Positions 1-7,472 of a stretch of 10,170 nucleotides of DNA are shown here, in pieces. Under the pieces are notes generated by a model that was given only the letters and a program-made list of their open reading frames with translations, made no database searches and was not told where the DNA came from. This DNA is from an uncultured Mollicutes bacterium (GTDB lineage Bacteria > Bacillota_I > Bacilli_A > RFN20 > CAG-826). Numbering within the stretch: the first letter of the stretch is position 1; each line of letters opens with the position of its first letter. The translations under genes were made by a program, and so were the position numbers. Where the stretch lies: positions 1 to 10,170 of the forward strand of contig URQK01000057.1 of assembly GCA_900549975.1 (NCBI GenBank), given 5' to 3'.

Positions 1-1539
1 GATATGTATAAAAATTATGAAGAAGCCGTAAATCGTATTGCTCCACACCGCATTTTAGCAATTAATCGTGGTGAAAATATGAAATGCTTAAAAGTAAGCA
101 TTGTTATTGATGATGAAGAAATATTAGGACGTATTAAATCTAAAATTGTAAATAAAGACACTGACTCATCTAAATATGTATTAGCGGCAATTGACGATGC
201 TTATAAACGCTTAATTTTCCCAAGCTTAGAAAATGAAATTCGTAATGAATTAACCGAAAAAGCAGAAGAAACGTCGATGGTTGTATTTAAAGAAAACTTA
301 AAACAATTACTTTTAGTTGCTCCAGTGGAACATCGTATTGTTTTAGGATTTGATCCAGGCTTTAGAACAGGCTGTAAATTAGCGGTTGTAGATGAATTTG
401 GCCAAGTTCTTGATACCGGTGTATGCTATCCAACTGAACCTAGAAAAGACACGGAAGGAGCAAAGCGCATTATTAAAGCATTAATTAATAAACACAATAT
501 TAATATGATTGCTTTAGGAAATGGCACAGCAGGTAGAGAATCCGAAGCATTTTTAAGAGAATTAATATCTGAATTACCACATAAAATTGACTATGTTATC
601 GTTAATGAAGCCGGTGCCTCCGTTTATAGTGCTTCACCTTTAGGAACTAAAGAATTTCCGGATTATGATGTTGCCTTAAGAAGTGCAGTTTCTTTAGCAA
701 GGCGTTTACAAGATCCACTTGCTGAACTTGTTAAAATTGATCCTAAAGCTATTGGTGTTGGTCAATATCAACATGATATGAATCAAAAACGTCTTGGTGA
801 AGTATTAGGTGGTGTAGTTGAAAATGTTGTTAATAGTGTTGGCGTTGATTTAAATACTGCTTCGCCATCCTTATTAGAATACGTATCAGGTATTTCTAGT
901 TCTTTAGCGCAATCTATTGTTAGTTATCGTGAGAAAAACGGACCTTTTAAATCACGTGAAGAATTATTAAAAGTTAATAAATTAGGACCTAAAGCATACG
1001 AACAATGCGCTGGTTTCTTAAGAATTAGAAATGGCTATCCACTTGATAATACTGCAGTTCATCCAGAAAGCTATCACTTTGCAATTAGTTTGTTAAAAGA
1101 ATTAAAACATTCTGTAGATGACTTAGGATCAGAAGATTTAAAGAATCTTCTTAAAAATATAGATATAAATGAATATGCCACTAGATTAAATGTTGGCGCA
1201 CCTACTTTATCCGATATTATTGAAGAATTAATTAAACCAGGAAGAGATCCACGAAAAGATGTCGAAGTTGCAGAACTTCGTAATGATGTCATTGATATTA
1301 AAGATTTAGCAGTTGGCATGGTTCTTAAAGGTACAGTACGTAATATTATGGACTTTGGTGTATTCGTTGATATTGGTGTTCATCAAGATGGTTTAGTCCA
1401 TATTTCTGAATTATCGAATAATTTCGTTAAACATCCTTTAGATGTTGTTCATATTAATGAAATTGTTAAAGTAAAAGTCATTAGCGTTGATGTGAATAAA
1501 AAGCGTATTGGTTTATCAATTAAACAAGCAAATGAATAA
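1..1539 (+). CDS. tex: Tex-family transcription accessory protein, 5'-truncated by the window edge
   Basis: The frame is open from base 1 (GAT then ATG at 4), so the ATG is internal and the N-terminal part lies outside the window. About 512 residues remain of a family usually 700-780 long. Numbering from the ATG at base 4, the start region (NYEEAVNRIAPHRILAINRGE) matches the Tex core. A YqgF/RNase H-like domain follows at about 112-205 (VLGFDPGFRTGCKLAVVD). A tandem helix-hairpin-helix domain spans 281-345 (DLNTASPSLLEYVSG and KVNKLGPKAYEQ). A C-terminal S1 RNA-binding domain covers 436-507 (GTVRNIMDFGVFVDIG, DGLVHISELS). Tex proteins bind nucleic acid and are linked to transcription and RNA processes in the cytoplasm; the precise role in this organism is not visible. 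The gene ends in TAA at 1537-1539, nine bases before a terminator, so it is not cotranscribed with the next gene. No frameshift is seen. Confidence 0.96.
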   Translation, partial: DMYKNYEEAVNRIAPHRILAINRGENMKCLKVSIVIDDEEILGRIKSKIVNKDTDSSKYVLAAIDDAYKRLIFPSLENEIRNELTEKAEETSMVVFKENLKQLLLVAPVEHRIVLGFDPGFRTGCKLAVVDEFGQVLDTGVCYPTEPRKDTEGAKRIIKALINKHNINMIALGNGTAGRESEAFLRELISELPHKIDYVIVNEAGASVYSASPLGTKEFPDYDVALRSAVSLARRLQDPLAELVKIDPKAIGVGQYQHDMNQKRLGEVLGGVVENVVNSVGVDLNTASPSLLEYVSGISSSLAQSIVSYREKNGPFKSREELLKVNKLGPKAYEQCAGFLRIRNGYPLDNTAVHPESYHFAISLLKELKHSVDDLGSEDLKNLLKNIDINEYATRLNVGAPTLSDIIEELIKPGRDPRKDVEVAELRNDVIDIKDLAVGMVLKGTVRNIMDFGVFVDIGVHQDGLVHISELSNNFVKHPLDVVHINEIVKVKVISVDVNKKRIGLSIKQANE

Positions 1540-1547
1540 TTTTTATG

Positions 1548-1581
1548 ACGCATAGATAAAACTATGCGTTTTATTTTTCTT
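1548..1581 (+). terminator. Intrinsic terminator after tex
   Basis: An 8-bp perfect stem, ACGCATAG (1548-1555) with CTATGCGT (1562-1569), encloses a 6-base loop and is followed by TTTTATTTTTCTT. It lies just after the tex stop and separates tex from the serpin gene. The serpin promoter overlaps or directly follows its U-tract. Confidence 0.88.
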
Positions 1582-1591
1582 AAAAACATTA

Positions 1592-1597
1592 TATAAT
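1592..1597 (+). promoter_or_regulatory. Likely -10 box of the serpin gene
   Basis: A perfect TATAAT lies at 1592-1597 between the tex terminator and the serpin Shine-Dalgarno site. The -35 position (around 1569-1574, TTTTAT) is weak and falls in the terminator U-tract. A start about 7 bases downstream would give a very short leader, with AAGGAG (1605-1610) almost at the 5' end. The region is so AT-rich that chance matches are possible. Confidence 0.55.
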
Positions 1598-1620
1598 AAT
1601 AAAAAAGGAGCATTATAAAA

Positions 1621-2913
1621 ATGACAAAATCAAGTTTAAAATGGATTATACCGATTAGTAGTGTAGTTGTCATTGGAGTTGTTAGTGCAATAACGATTGT
1701 TAGTTTAAATCATAAATTTGATATTCCAGATAAGTATTGTCTTAATGAAGTAAATAGAACTTATAATAATAAAAAACTTGAAGTTAGTGATGATTATAGA
1801 AATGCTATTAAAAATTTTGCGACAGATTACGCTTTAAATATTACTAAAAATAATCTTAATAATGAAATATTCTCGCCTTTAAGCATTGTCACTTGTTACT
1901 CGATGCTTTTAGAAGGGGCTAATGGCGATACTTATAATGAACTACGTAATGCCTTAGGATTTAATGAATCTATTGATATTAAAAACGAAACACAAAAAAT
2001 GCTTAATAATACCTTTATTAAAACAGAACAAACACAATTAAATGTTAATCAATCAATTTGGCTTGATAATGAATATGCAAAAAATATTAAAGAAGATTAT
2101 CTTGATAAATTAACAAATTATTATTACGCAGAAGCATATCAAGATGATTTAAAATCTGATAATGCTAAAGATTTGTTAGCAAGATATATTAATAGTAAAA
2201 CCAATAATATTTTAAACATTAAAAAAGGCGATTTAAGAAATTATAATGGAATAATGTGGCTCGTTAATACAATTTATATGAAATCAAAATGGACCGCAGA
2301 ATTTTATGAAACAAAAAGTGACTTTAAAAACATTAAGGGCATTACCAACACAAAAGATTTTATAGCAACTAAAGTTTCTTATAGTGGTGTCTATCAGTCC
2401 GAAAATTCCACAACATTTTCTACGTCTTTTCAACATGGACTTCAAGTTAATTTCATGATTCCTAATAGTGTAGATGCTAATTTTAAAAACTTTGTTAATG
2501 ACAATAATAATTGGAATAACCTATTTAATTACAAAAAATCAAGATATATAGCAGGCACTGTTAATTTTAAAATGCCAAAATTAAGTGTTAAGTCTAGTTA
2601 TGATTTAAAAGAAGAACTACATAACATGGGAGTTACCAAAATATTTGATGAAGATAATGCGGATTTAACAGGGATTATTGAATTTGATGACCTATCCAAT
2701 TTCTATGTCTCTAATTCAATGCATAAAGCCGCTATCGACTTTAATAAAGATGGTGTTGAGGCTGCAGCAGTTACAATAATCGAAGGATCTAAATCTACGG
2801 GAATAGATCCGGATGCTAAGCAAATTGATTTTTTCCTTGATCAACCTTTTATTTATTCTATAACTGATGCAAACGGTATTCCTTTATTTGTTGGAATAGT
2901 GACAAATGTCTAA
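1621..2913 (+). CDS. Serpin-family serine/cysteine protease inhibitor, membrane-anchored or secreted
   Basis: The 430-residue product has a basic N-terminus and one hydrophobic segment at about 8-29 with no lipobox Cys, so it is either exported or anchored outside the membrane. The serpin fold covers about 58-430. Family signatures are IFSPLSIVTCYSMLLEGANG (83-102), LVNTIYMKSKW (214-224), NFKMPKLSVKSSYDLKEEL (315-333), MGVTKIFDEDNADLTGI (336-352), SNSMHKAAIDFNKDG (364-378) and QPFIYSITDANGIPLFVG (408-425). The hinge GVEAAAVT (378-385) has the small residues at P12-P9 that inhibitory serpins need for loop insertion, although P14 is Val instead of the usual Thr/Ser. Counting from the hinge puts P1 at Ser392 or, one residue shorter, Lys391. 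The stretch from the hinge Gly to QPF is about six residues longer than in alpha-1-antitrypsin. The start ATG has AAGGAG 10 bases upstream. The gene stands alone between two terminators. The target protease is unknown. Confidence 0.93.
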   Translation: MTKSSLKWIIPISSVVVIGVVSAITIVSLNHKFDIPDKYCLNEVNRTYNNKKLEVSDDYRNAIKNFATDYALNITKNNLNNEIFSPLSIVTCYSMLLEGANGDTYNELRNALGFNESIDIKNETQKMLNNTFIKTEQTQLNVNQSIWLDNEYAKNIKEDYLDKLTNYYYAEAYQDDLKSDNAKDLLARYINSKTNNILNIKKGDLRNYNGIMWLVNTIYMKSKWTAEFYETKSDFKNIKGITNTKDFIATKVSYSGVYQSENSTTFSTSFQHGLQVNFMIPNSVDANFKNFVNDNNNWNNLFNYKKSRYIAGTVNFKMPKLSVKSSYDLKEELHNMGVTKIFDEDNADLTGIIEFDDLSNFYVSNSMHKAAIDFNKDGVEAAAVTIIEGSKSTGIDPDAKQIDFFLDQPFIYSITDANGIPLFVGIVTNV

Positions 2914-2934
2914 TTTTATAATCTAAATACATAC

Positions 2935-2975
2935 AAATACATACTAACTAAAGCGGTTAATATGTATTTTTCTTT
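2935..2975 (+). terminator. Intrinsic terminator after the serpin gene
   Basis: AAATACATA (2935-2943) pairs with TATGTATTT (2961-2969). After one mismatch the stem continues with TAAC (2945-2948) pairing GTTA (2956-2959), closing a short loop. A T-rich tail (TTTTTCTTT) follows. The stem is AT-rich, so it is weaker than the others, but position and tail fit. The coaX -35 box begins at the end of this tail. Confidence 0.72.
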
Positions 2976-3002
2976 GTTAAATGAGTCTTATTGTTATATA
3001 AT
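2974..3002 (+). promoter_or_regulatory. Promoter of the coaX-ytpR operon
   Basis: TTGTTA (2974-2979) and a perfect TATAAT (2997-3002) are separated by 17 bases, the optimal sigma-A spacing. The predicted start near 3009 leaves a leader of about 39 bases before the coaX GTG. No other comparable promoter is apparent before the terminator at 8106, so it probably drives all six genes. Confidence 0.82.
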
Positions 3003-3008
3003 AACAAT
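2990..3008. promoter_or_regulatory. 19-bp inverted repeat overlapping the coaX -10 box: candidate operator
   Basis: ATTGTTAT (2990-2997) and ATAACAAT (3001-3008) are exact inverted copies around a 3-bp centre. The repeat covers the whole -10 hexamer and reaches the expected transcription start, the typical place for a repressor site. No regulator gene lies next to it. The AT-rich background lowers certainty. Confidence 0.4.
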
Positions 3009-3032
3009 GCATGGTACTTTTTAGACCATAGC
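3009..3032 (+). other. Small hairpin in the coaX leader
   Basis: ATGGT (3011-3015) can pair with ACCAT (3025-3029), and GC (3009-3010) with GC (3031-3032) across a one-base bulge. The hairpin starts at the predicted 5' end of the mRNA and stops directly before the AGAAGGAG ribosome site. It may protect the 5' end or influence ribosome access. It is too small to match a known riboswitch class. Confidence 0.35.
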
Positions 3033-3040
3033 AGAAGGAG
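3033..3040 (+). promoter_or_regulatory. Ribosome binding site that fixes the coaX GTG start
   Basis: AGAAGGAG (3034-3040 core) sits 7 bases before GTG at 3048-3050. An upstream TTG at 2991 is in frame but lies within the promoter and would precede the transcription start, so the GTG is the start. Confidence 0.85.
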
Positions 3041-3047
3041 AGTTAAA

Positions 3048-3812
3048 GTGATTTTAACATTAGATTTAGGAAACACCGATTTATTTATTGGGGTTATCGA
3101 TGACGATAAAGTTATTGAAACTTATCGTACATCAACTGATATCCATAAAAGCGGTGATGAGTATGCTTTTATTCTTAAAACATTTCTTAAAAAGCATATT
3201 GAAAATGATGACATTGAAGGAATTATATGTTCATCAGTTGTTCCACCTTTAAATTTAAACTTAAAGATGGCTATTAAACGTTTGTTTAATAAAGAATTGT
3301 TATTTGTGCAATCAGGATTAAAGACCGGTTTACCAATTCGCATTGATAATCCAAACGAATTAGGTGCGGATTTGGTTTGTGATTGTGTAGGGGCTATTGC
3401 TAAATATGGTTACCCAATTGTTATTGTTGATTTAGGAACAGCTTCAAAAATACTTGTCGTTGATAAAAATGGTGCCTATATTGGCGGAACTATTTCAGCA
3501 GGTATTAAAATTTCCATTGAGGCGCTTGCGCGTAAAACCGCAAATTTAAGCGAAACTTCTCTAGATGTACCAACCAAAATAATTAATAAAAATACGATTG
3601 ATTGCATTAATGCTGGTACAATACTAGGAGAAAAAATTATGATTGAAGGCATAGTTAATAAAATGGAAGAAGAATTAGGTTATAAAGTAAAAAAAGTTGT
3701 TACGGGTGGATATTCACATATTATGCCAAAACTAGATGGTTTTACTTATGATTATGATTTAGTACATTTTGGATTAGCTATTATTTATAGGAAGAACGTT
3801 TATGAAAAATAA
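3048..3812 (+). CDS. coaX: Type III pantothenate kinase (CoaX-like)
   Basis: CoaX phosphorylates pantothenate with ATP, the first committed step of coenzyme A synthesis, in the cytoplasm. The product from the GTG start has 254 residues, normal for the family. It belongs to the ASKHA fold: phosphate-binding DLGNT at 6-10, SSVVPP at 62-67, NPNELGAD at 101-108 with the catalytic Asp expected at D108, DLGTA at 128-132, IGGTISAGIKIS at 145-156 and VTGGYS at 218-223. Two departures from the common consensus are visible. The usual GxDR motif reads GADL, and the Thr-rich continuation of GTATT reads GTASK. I recall Leu variants in some Clostridia, so activity is likely but not certain. The gene is first in its operon and overlaps the next gene, a transporter subunit, by 11 bases, which fits a joint role in obtaining pantothenate from outside. 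Confidence 0.9.
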   Translation: MILTLDLGNTDLFIGVIDDDKVIETYRTSTDIHKSGDEYAFILKTFLKKHIENDDIEGIICSSVVPPLNLNLKMAIKRLFNKELLFVQSGLKTGLPIRIDNPNELGADLVCDCVGAIAKYGYPIVIVDLGTASKILVVDKNGAYIGGTISAGIKISIEALARKTANLSETSLDVPTKIINKNTIDCINAGTILGEKIMIEGIVNKMEEELGYKVKKVVTGGYSHIMPKLDGFTYDYDLVHFGLAIIYRKNVYEK

Positions 3813-4398
3813 AAAAGTTCAGACTATGGCATTTGTAGCCTTATTCATTGCGCTTATTGCTATTATGTCGTTTACACCATTAGGATATTTAAAAATTGGT
3901 ACAGTTGAAATGACCCTTATTGGAATTCCAGTCATTGTTGGAGGAATAATATTTGGACCTAAAGTAGGAGCAGTATTAGGATTTACATTTGGTATTTCTT
4001 CCTTTATTCAATGCTTTACTGGATCAATTTTAGGAGAAATATTATTAGGAATTAATCCAATATTAACATTTGTAACTTGCGTTGTTCCACGTACTTTAAT
4101 GGGATTATTTGTTCCTTTAATTTATAATCAACTTAATAAAGCAAAAATGAAACCAATATTTAAGCATGTCATTGCTAATATGTGTGGTTCTTTACTTAAT
4201 ACAGTTTTATTTGTTGGTACTTTATATTTTTCATTCTATGGGTGGGTAACAACAAATTATGGTAATATTGATTTATTTTTATTCATTATAACTTTTGTAG
4301 GTATTAATGCACTTATTGAAGTTATAGTATGTTCAACTTTAGGAAGCACAATTTCACTTGCTTTAGAAAAATATAGTAATCATATGCTGAGGAGGTAA
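3802..4398 (+). CDS. panT: ECF transporter substrate-binding (S) component, probably for pantothenate
   Basis: This 198-residue hydrophobic protein has about six membrane segments (roughly 8-28, 35-51, 54-72, 85-108, 118-146, 158-186). That is the size and topology of S components of energy-coupling factor transporters. Typical features are PLGYLKIGTVEMTLIGIPVI (26-45), then GGIIFGPKVGAVLGFTFG (47-64) and the short loop before SILGE. S components capture a vitamin and work with the shared EcfT-EcfA-EcfA' energising module, which is not in this window. The substrate is inferred from context: the gene overlaps coaX by 11 bases (ATG at 3802, coaX stop at 3810-3812), with AGGAAG (3789-3794) inside coaX, suggesting coupled translation. 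Family members next to coaX are commonly assigned to pantothenate. Another vitamin cannot be excluded from sequence alone. Confidence 0.85.
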   Translation: MKNKKVQTMAFVALFIALIAIMSFTPLGYLKIGTVEMTLIGIPVIVGGIIFGPKVGAVLGFTFGISSFIQCFTGSILGEILLGINPILTFVTCVVPRTLMGLFVPLIYNQLNKAKMKPIFKHVIANMCGSLLNTVLFVGTLYFSFYGWVTTNYGNIDLFLFIITFVGINALIEVIVCSTLGSTISLALEKYSNHMLRR

Positions 4399-4403
4399 GA
4401 CTT

Positions 4404-5753
4404 ATGGAACTAGAAGAATTTGTTAAGAATAATTTATCTGAGGCTATTAATAACTTGGCTAAATGGATTCAAATAAATTCCATTGATGATTCAATGCATG
4501 GCAAAGAAAATAAACCCTTTGGAGAAGGTGTTTATCAGGCATTAACTTTTATTGCAGAATTAGCTAAAAAAGAAGGATTTGAAGTTGATAGATGCGATGG
4601 ATATTGCACCGAAATCAAGTTAGGAAATGGTCCAAAATTAATTTCCCTTTATGCTCATAGTGATGTAGTACCAGTTTCGGGAGATTGGAAATACCCACCA
4701 TTTAGCGCCACAATCGAAGATGGTGTTATGTATGGACGTGGTACTAGTGATGATAAAGGACCTGCGATGGCGGCTTTTTATGCTTTAAAATATTTAAAAG
4801 AAAATTATGATTTAGGAGAATACCAAGTTCGTCTTGTTATTGGCGGAAATGAAGAAAAAGGTAGTAAATGCTTAGAATATTATTTCCATCATTTGCATAA
4901 ACCAAATCCAAATTATGGATTTACACCAGATGGTGATTTCCCACTTATTTATGGTGAAAAAGGTATTTCAAATTATGAATCCGTTGTTAATGTTAATTTA
5001 AAACCTTTACTTGAGTTTAATGCTGGAGTAGTCATCAATTCTGTTCCAGATGTAGCAACTGCACGCTTAATTAAAGATGAAACTTTTGAAAATTCTTTAA
5101 AAGAACTGAAAATTGATTACGAAATTAAATATTTTGATAACGAAATGGAAGTAGTGGCTAAAGGTAAAGCTTCACATGGCTCTCTTCCACAAAATGGTGT
5201 TAATGCTGGTTTGGTATTATTAACCGCTATTGCTAAACACTATAATAACGAATTCTTAAAGTTAATTACTAAAGCTTATCAAGATCCATTTGGTAAGAAT
5301 TTAGATTTATATTTTGAAAGTGAATTATTACATTATTCAACATATAATGTGGGATTAATTAGTTATAAAGACTATGTATTTAAGATGTCTGTTAACTTTA
5401 GATATCCAGAGAATGTTGATATTAAAAAAGTAATTATTTCTTTAAATAAGAAATTACCAATGAAAACAACATTACTTAGTGAATCAAAATGTCTATTATT
5501 TGATCCTAAGTCTCCGATGATTACAACTTTATTAAAAGCATATCAAGATGTTACTCATGATTATGCTACCCCAATTAAAACTATTGGAGGAGGAACATAC
5601 GCAAAAGAATGCCAGAATACCATCGCTTTTGGTTCGGCATTCCCAGGTCGTAATGATAAGATTCATGACGCTAATGAAAGTATTCATTTAAGCGATTTTG
5701 AAAAATCTATCTCAATTTATGCGACAGCGATAATGTATTTATCAAAGTTATGA
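4404..5753 (+). CDS. pepV: PepV-type dipeptidase (M20 metallopeptidase)
   Basis: PepV is a cytoplasmic two-zinc dipeptidase that releases amino acids from unspecific dipeptides, including beta-Ala-His type substrates. The 449-residue length is close to characterised lactobacillal PepV. Visible metal and catalytic residues are H85 (YAHSDVVPVSGDW), D117 (GRGTSDDKGP), the catalytic Glu pair E150-E151 (GGNEEKGS), D176 (TPDGDFP) and H421 (NDKIHDANE). H258 in ASHGS matches the histidine thought to stabilise the transition state. All key residues are present. The AGGAGGT site (4390-4396) overlaps the stop codon of the transporter gene, 7 bases before the ATG. The gene ends at TGA (5751-5753), which overlaps the trmB start as ATGA and is a real stop because the family ends here. 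Membership of the M20 PepV group is secure; the exact peptide preference is not. Confidence 0.93.
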   Translation: MELEEFVKNNLSEAINNLAKWIQINSIDDSMHGKENKPFGEGVYQALTFIAELAKKEGFEVDRCDGYCTEIKLGNGPKLISLYAHSDVVPVSGDWKYPPFSATIEDGVMYGRGTSDDKGPAMAAFYALKYLKENYDLGEYQVRLVIGGNEEKGSKCLEYYFHHLHKPNPNYGFTPDGDFPLIYGEKGISNYESVVNVNLKPLLEFNAGVVINSVPDVATARLIKDETFENSLKELKIDYEIKYFDNEMEVVAKGKASHGSLPQNGVNAGLVLLTAIAKHYNNEFLKLITKAYQDPFGKNLDLYFESELLHYSTYNVGLISYKDYVFKMSVNFRYPENVDIKKVIISLNKKLPMKTTLLSESKCLLFDPKSPMITTLLKAYQDVTHDYATPIKTIGGGTYAKECQNTIAFGSAFPGRNDKIHDANESIHLSDFEKSISIYATAIMYLSKL

Positions 5754-6400
5754 GAATGAAGAATAAAAAATGGTCAAAACCATTTATCGATGAACATCAA
5801 GAATGTGTCATGAGCGCTGATAATTATGATTTAAAATTATTAAATGAGTTTATTGATACGAAAAATTTAAATTTAGAAATCGGGACTGGTAAAGGTGACT
5901 TTATCTTAAATATGGCTAAAATGTATCCTAATGCCAATTTTATTGGCATTGAAAAATCGGTCACTTGTTTAGCAATAACAGCTAAAAAAATAGTTAATGA
6001 TCAATTAAATAATGTTCTTTTAATCGCGGATGATGTCAGCAAAGTATTTGAACATTTGCCAGATCACTCTATTGATACCATATATTTAAATTTTTCTGAT
6101 CCATGGCCAAAGAAAAGACATGCGAAGCGTCGTTTAACTTTTAAAACTTTCTTAGATAGTTATAGCCGCATCTTAAAAAGTAATGGAAAAATTATTATGA
6201 AAACAGATAATCTTGATTTATTTGATTTTTCTATAGAAAGTTTTAAAGAAAACAATTATGATTTAGAGGTAATAGATTATGATTATGCTTTTAATGATGA
6301 AGTCGATGTTATGACAGAATATGAAAGTTATTTCCGTAATCTACATACGCCAATTAAAAGATTAATTGCAAAGGTAGGTAAAAAAGATGAAATTAAATAA
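5750..6400 (+). CDS. trmB: tRNA (guanine-N7-)-methyltransferase
   Basis: TrmB uses S-adenosylmethionine to methylate G46 in the variable loop of tRNAs. The 216-residue length is typical. The Rossmann SAM-binding loop is LEIGTGKGDFI (42-52), followed by the acidic IGIEKS (65-70). The family-defining tRNA-recognition motif FSDPWPKKRHAKRRL lies at 115-129, and the C-terminal TEYES...PIKRL pattern at 189-205. The first residues MRMKNKKW resemble the family's MRLRNKPW start, supporting ATG at 5750 over the in-frame ATG at 5756. There is no clear Shine-Dalgarno site; the ATGA overlap with pepV implies translation by coupled re-initiation. The gene overlaps the following peptidase gene by 14 bases. 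Confidence 0.96.
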   Translation: MRMKNKKWSKPFIDEHQECVMSADNYDLKLLNEFIDTKNLNLEIGTGKGDFILNMAKMYPNANFIGIEKSVTCLAITAKKIVNDQLNNVLLIADDVSKVFEHLPDHSIDTIYLNFSDPWPKKRHAKRRLTFKTFLDSYSRILKSNGKIIMKTDNLDLFDFSIESFKENNYDLEVIDYDYAFNDEVDVMTEYESYFRNLHTPIKRLIAKVGKKDEIK

Positions 6401-7472
6401 ACATCAATTACAATTATTTGAAGATTTGACACAACTTAATGGTGTTGCGGGTCAAGAAAATGAAGTTGCTAAATATTTAAAAGCAGCATATCTGGGTTTA
6501 GGATGCGAAATATTAACTGATAATCTTGGATCCATTATAGCTTTAAAGAAATCTAAAAATCCTAATGCAAAACGTGTATTTGTTGTTGGACATATGGATG
6601 AAGTTGGATTTATGGTTTTACAAGTGTTAAGTAATGGCTTAATTAAAGCCAATCCAATTGGTGGACATAATTCTGAGACTTTACTTTCTTCTCGTGTCTT
6701 ATTAAAAACTAAAAAAGGTGACTATTTAAAAGGCGCAATTGTTGCTTTACCACCACACCTAATGAAAAATGCTGGTAATGAAAAGACTAAGATTGCGGAT
6801 ATGTTATTTGATTTTGGTTTCACTAGTAAAGAAGAAGCATTTGCGGCTGGTGTCTATATTGGCGCAATGATGGTTGTGGAAGGCAAAATGGAAGTCTTAC
6901 ATAACGAAGAAAGAATCTTAACTAAAGCAGTTGATGATCGTTATGGTTTAGTAATTGGCTTAGAAATGCTTGAAGCACTTAAAGATGTTGAATTAGATTA
7001 TGACTTATATGTTGGTGGCTCAGTACAAGAAGAAGTTGGATGTCGTGGCGGACAAACTTCAGCTTATTTAGTTGATCCTGATTTAGCAATTGTTGTTGAT
7101 TGCTCGCCAGCAAGAGATACAAGCGGTGATACATCCGCACTTGGACAATTAGGAGAAGGTGTCTTAATTCGCTTTATGGATGGCAATATGATTGCTTTTC
7201 CGGAGTTACTTGATTTTCAAGTAGAATGCGCTAAAGAGGCTAATGTCAAATATCAATATTTTGATTCTCCAGGTGGCACAGATGCTGGAAATATTCATAA
7301 ATTACGTGATGGCGTATTGACTTTAACGCATTGTATATGTGCAAGAAGTATTCATACTAATTCTACGATTTTTGACACAAATGATTATTTATCCGCTCGT
7401 GATTCATTACTTGTAATATTAAAGAAATTAAACACAAAAGTAATTGATGATTTAAAAGGAGTACGCAAATAA
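6387..7472 (+). CDS. M42-family glutamyl aminopeptidase/endoglucanase-like metallopeptidase
   Basis: M42 enzymes are two-metal aminopeptidases that often assemble as large tetrahedral complexes and trim peptides in the cytoplasm. The 361-residue length is normal. Expected ligands are all visible: H69 and D71 (VGHMDEVGFMV), bridging D183 (KAVDDRYG), catalytic E215 and ligand E216 (VQEEVGCRGG), D238 (VDCSPARDTSG) and H323 (ARSIHTN). The PGGTDAGNIH segment (295-304) is also characteristic. The ATG has AGGTAGG 8 bases upstream, within the end of trmB. It shares its stop with the next start as TAATG. In Bacillus relatives an M42 gene (ytoP) lies near trmB and ytpR, so this is probably that orthologue. 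Older annotations of the family as cellulases are unlikely to apply. Substrate preference cannot be read from the sequence. Confidence 0.92.
   Translation: MKLNKHQLQLFEDLTQLNGVAGQENEVAKYLKAAYLGLGCEILTDNLGSIIALKKSKNPNAKRVFVVGHMDEVGFMVLQVLSNGLIKANPIGGHNSETLLSSRVLLKTKKGDYLKGAIVALPPHLMKNAGNEKTKIADMLFDFGFTSKEEAFAAGVYIGAMMVVEGKMEVLHNEERILTKAVDDRYGLVIGLEMLEALKDVELDYDLYVGGSVQEEVGCRGGQTSAYLVDPDLAIVVDCSPARDTSGDTSALGQLGEGVLIRFMDGNMIAFPELLDFQVECAKEANVKYQYFDSPGGTDAGNIHKLRDGVLTLTHCICARSIHTNSTIFDTNDYLSARDSLLVILKKLNTKVIDDLKGVRK

Noticed and set aside
844..1040. Similarity between the helix-hairpin-helix region of Tex and that of ComEA at 9593-9775
   Set aside because: Both proteins normally contain this DNA-binding domain, so the likeness is domain homology and not a recent duplication or fusion.
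3009..3032. coaX leader hairpin as a riboswitch
   Set aside because: The leader is only about 39 bases and the hairpin has 5-7 pairs, too little for an aptamer. It is kept only as a small structural feature.
2991..3047. In-frame N-terminal extension of coaX from a TTG at 2991
   Set aside because: It begins within the promoter, before the expected transcription start, has no ribosome site, and adds sequence ahead of the family's normal N-terminal DLGNT region. The GTG at 3048 has an ideal site.
5751..5753. Possible TGA=Trp code (Mycoplasma-type), which would extend PepV
   Set aside because: PepV ends at its family length here, trmB starts in the ATGA overlap, and Trp is encoded by TGG throughout. 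No in-frame TGA interrupts any recognised gene.
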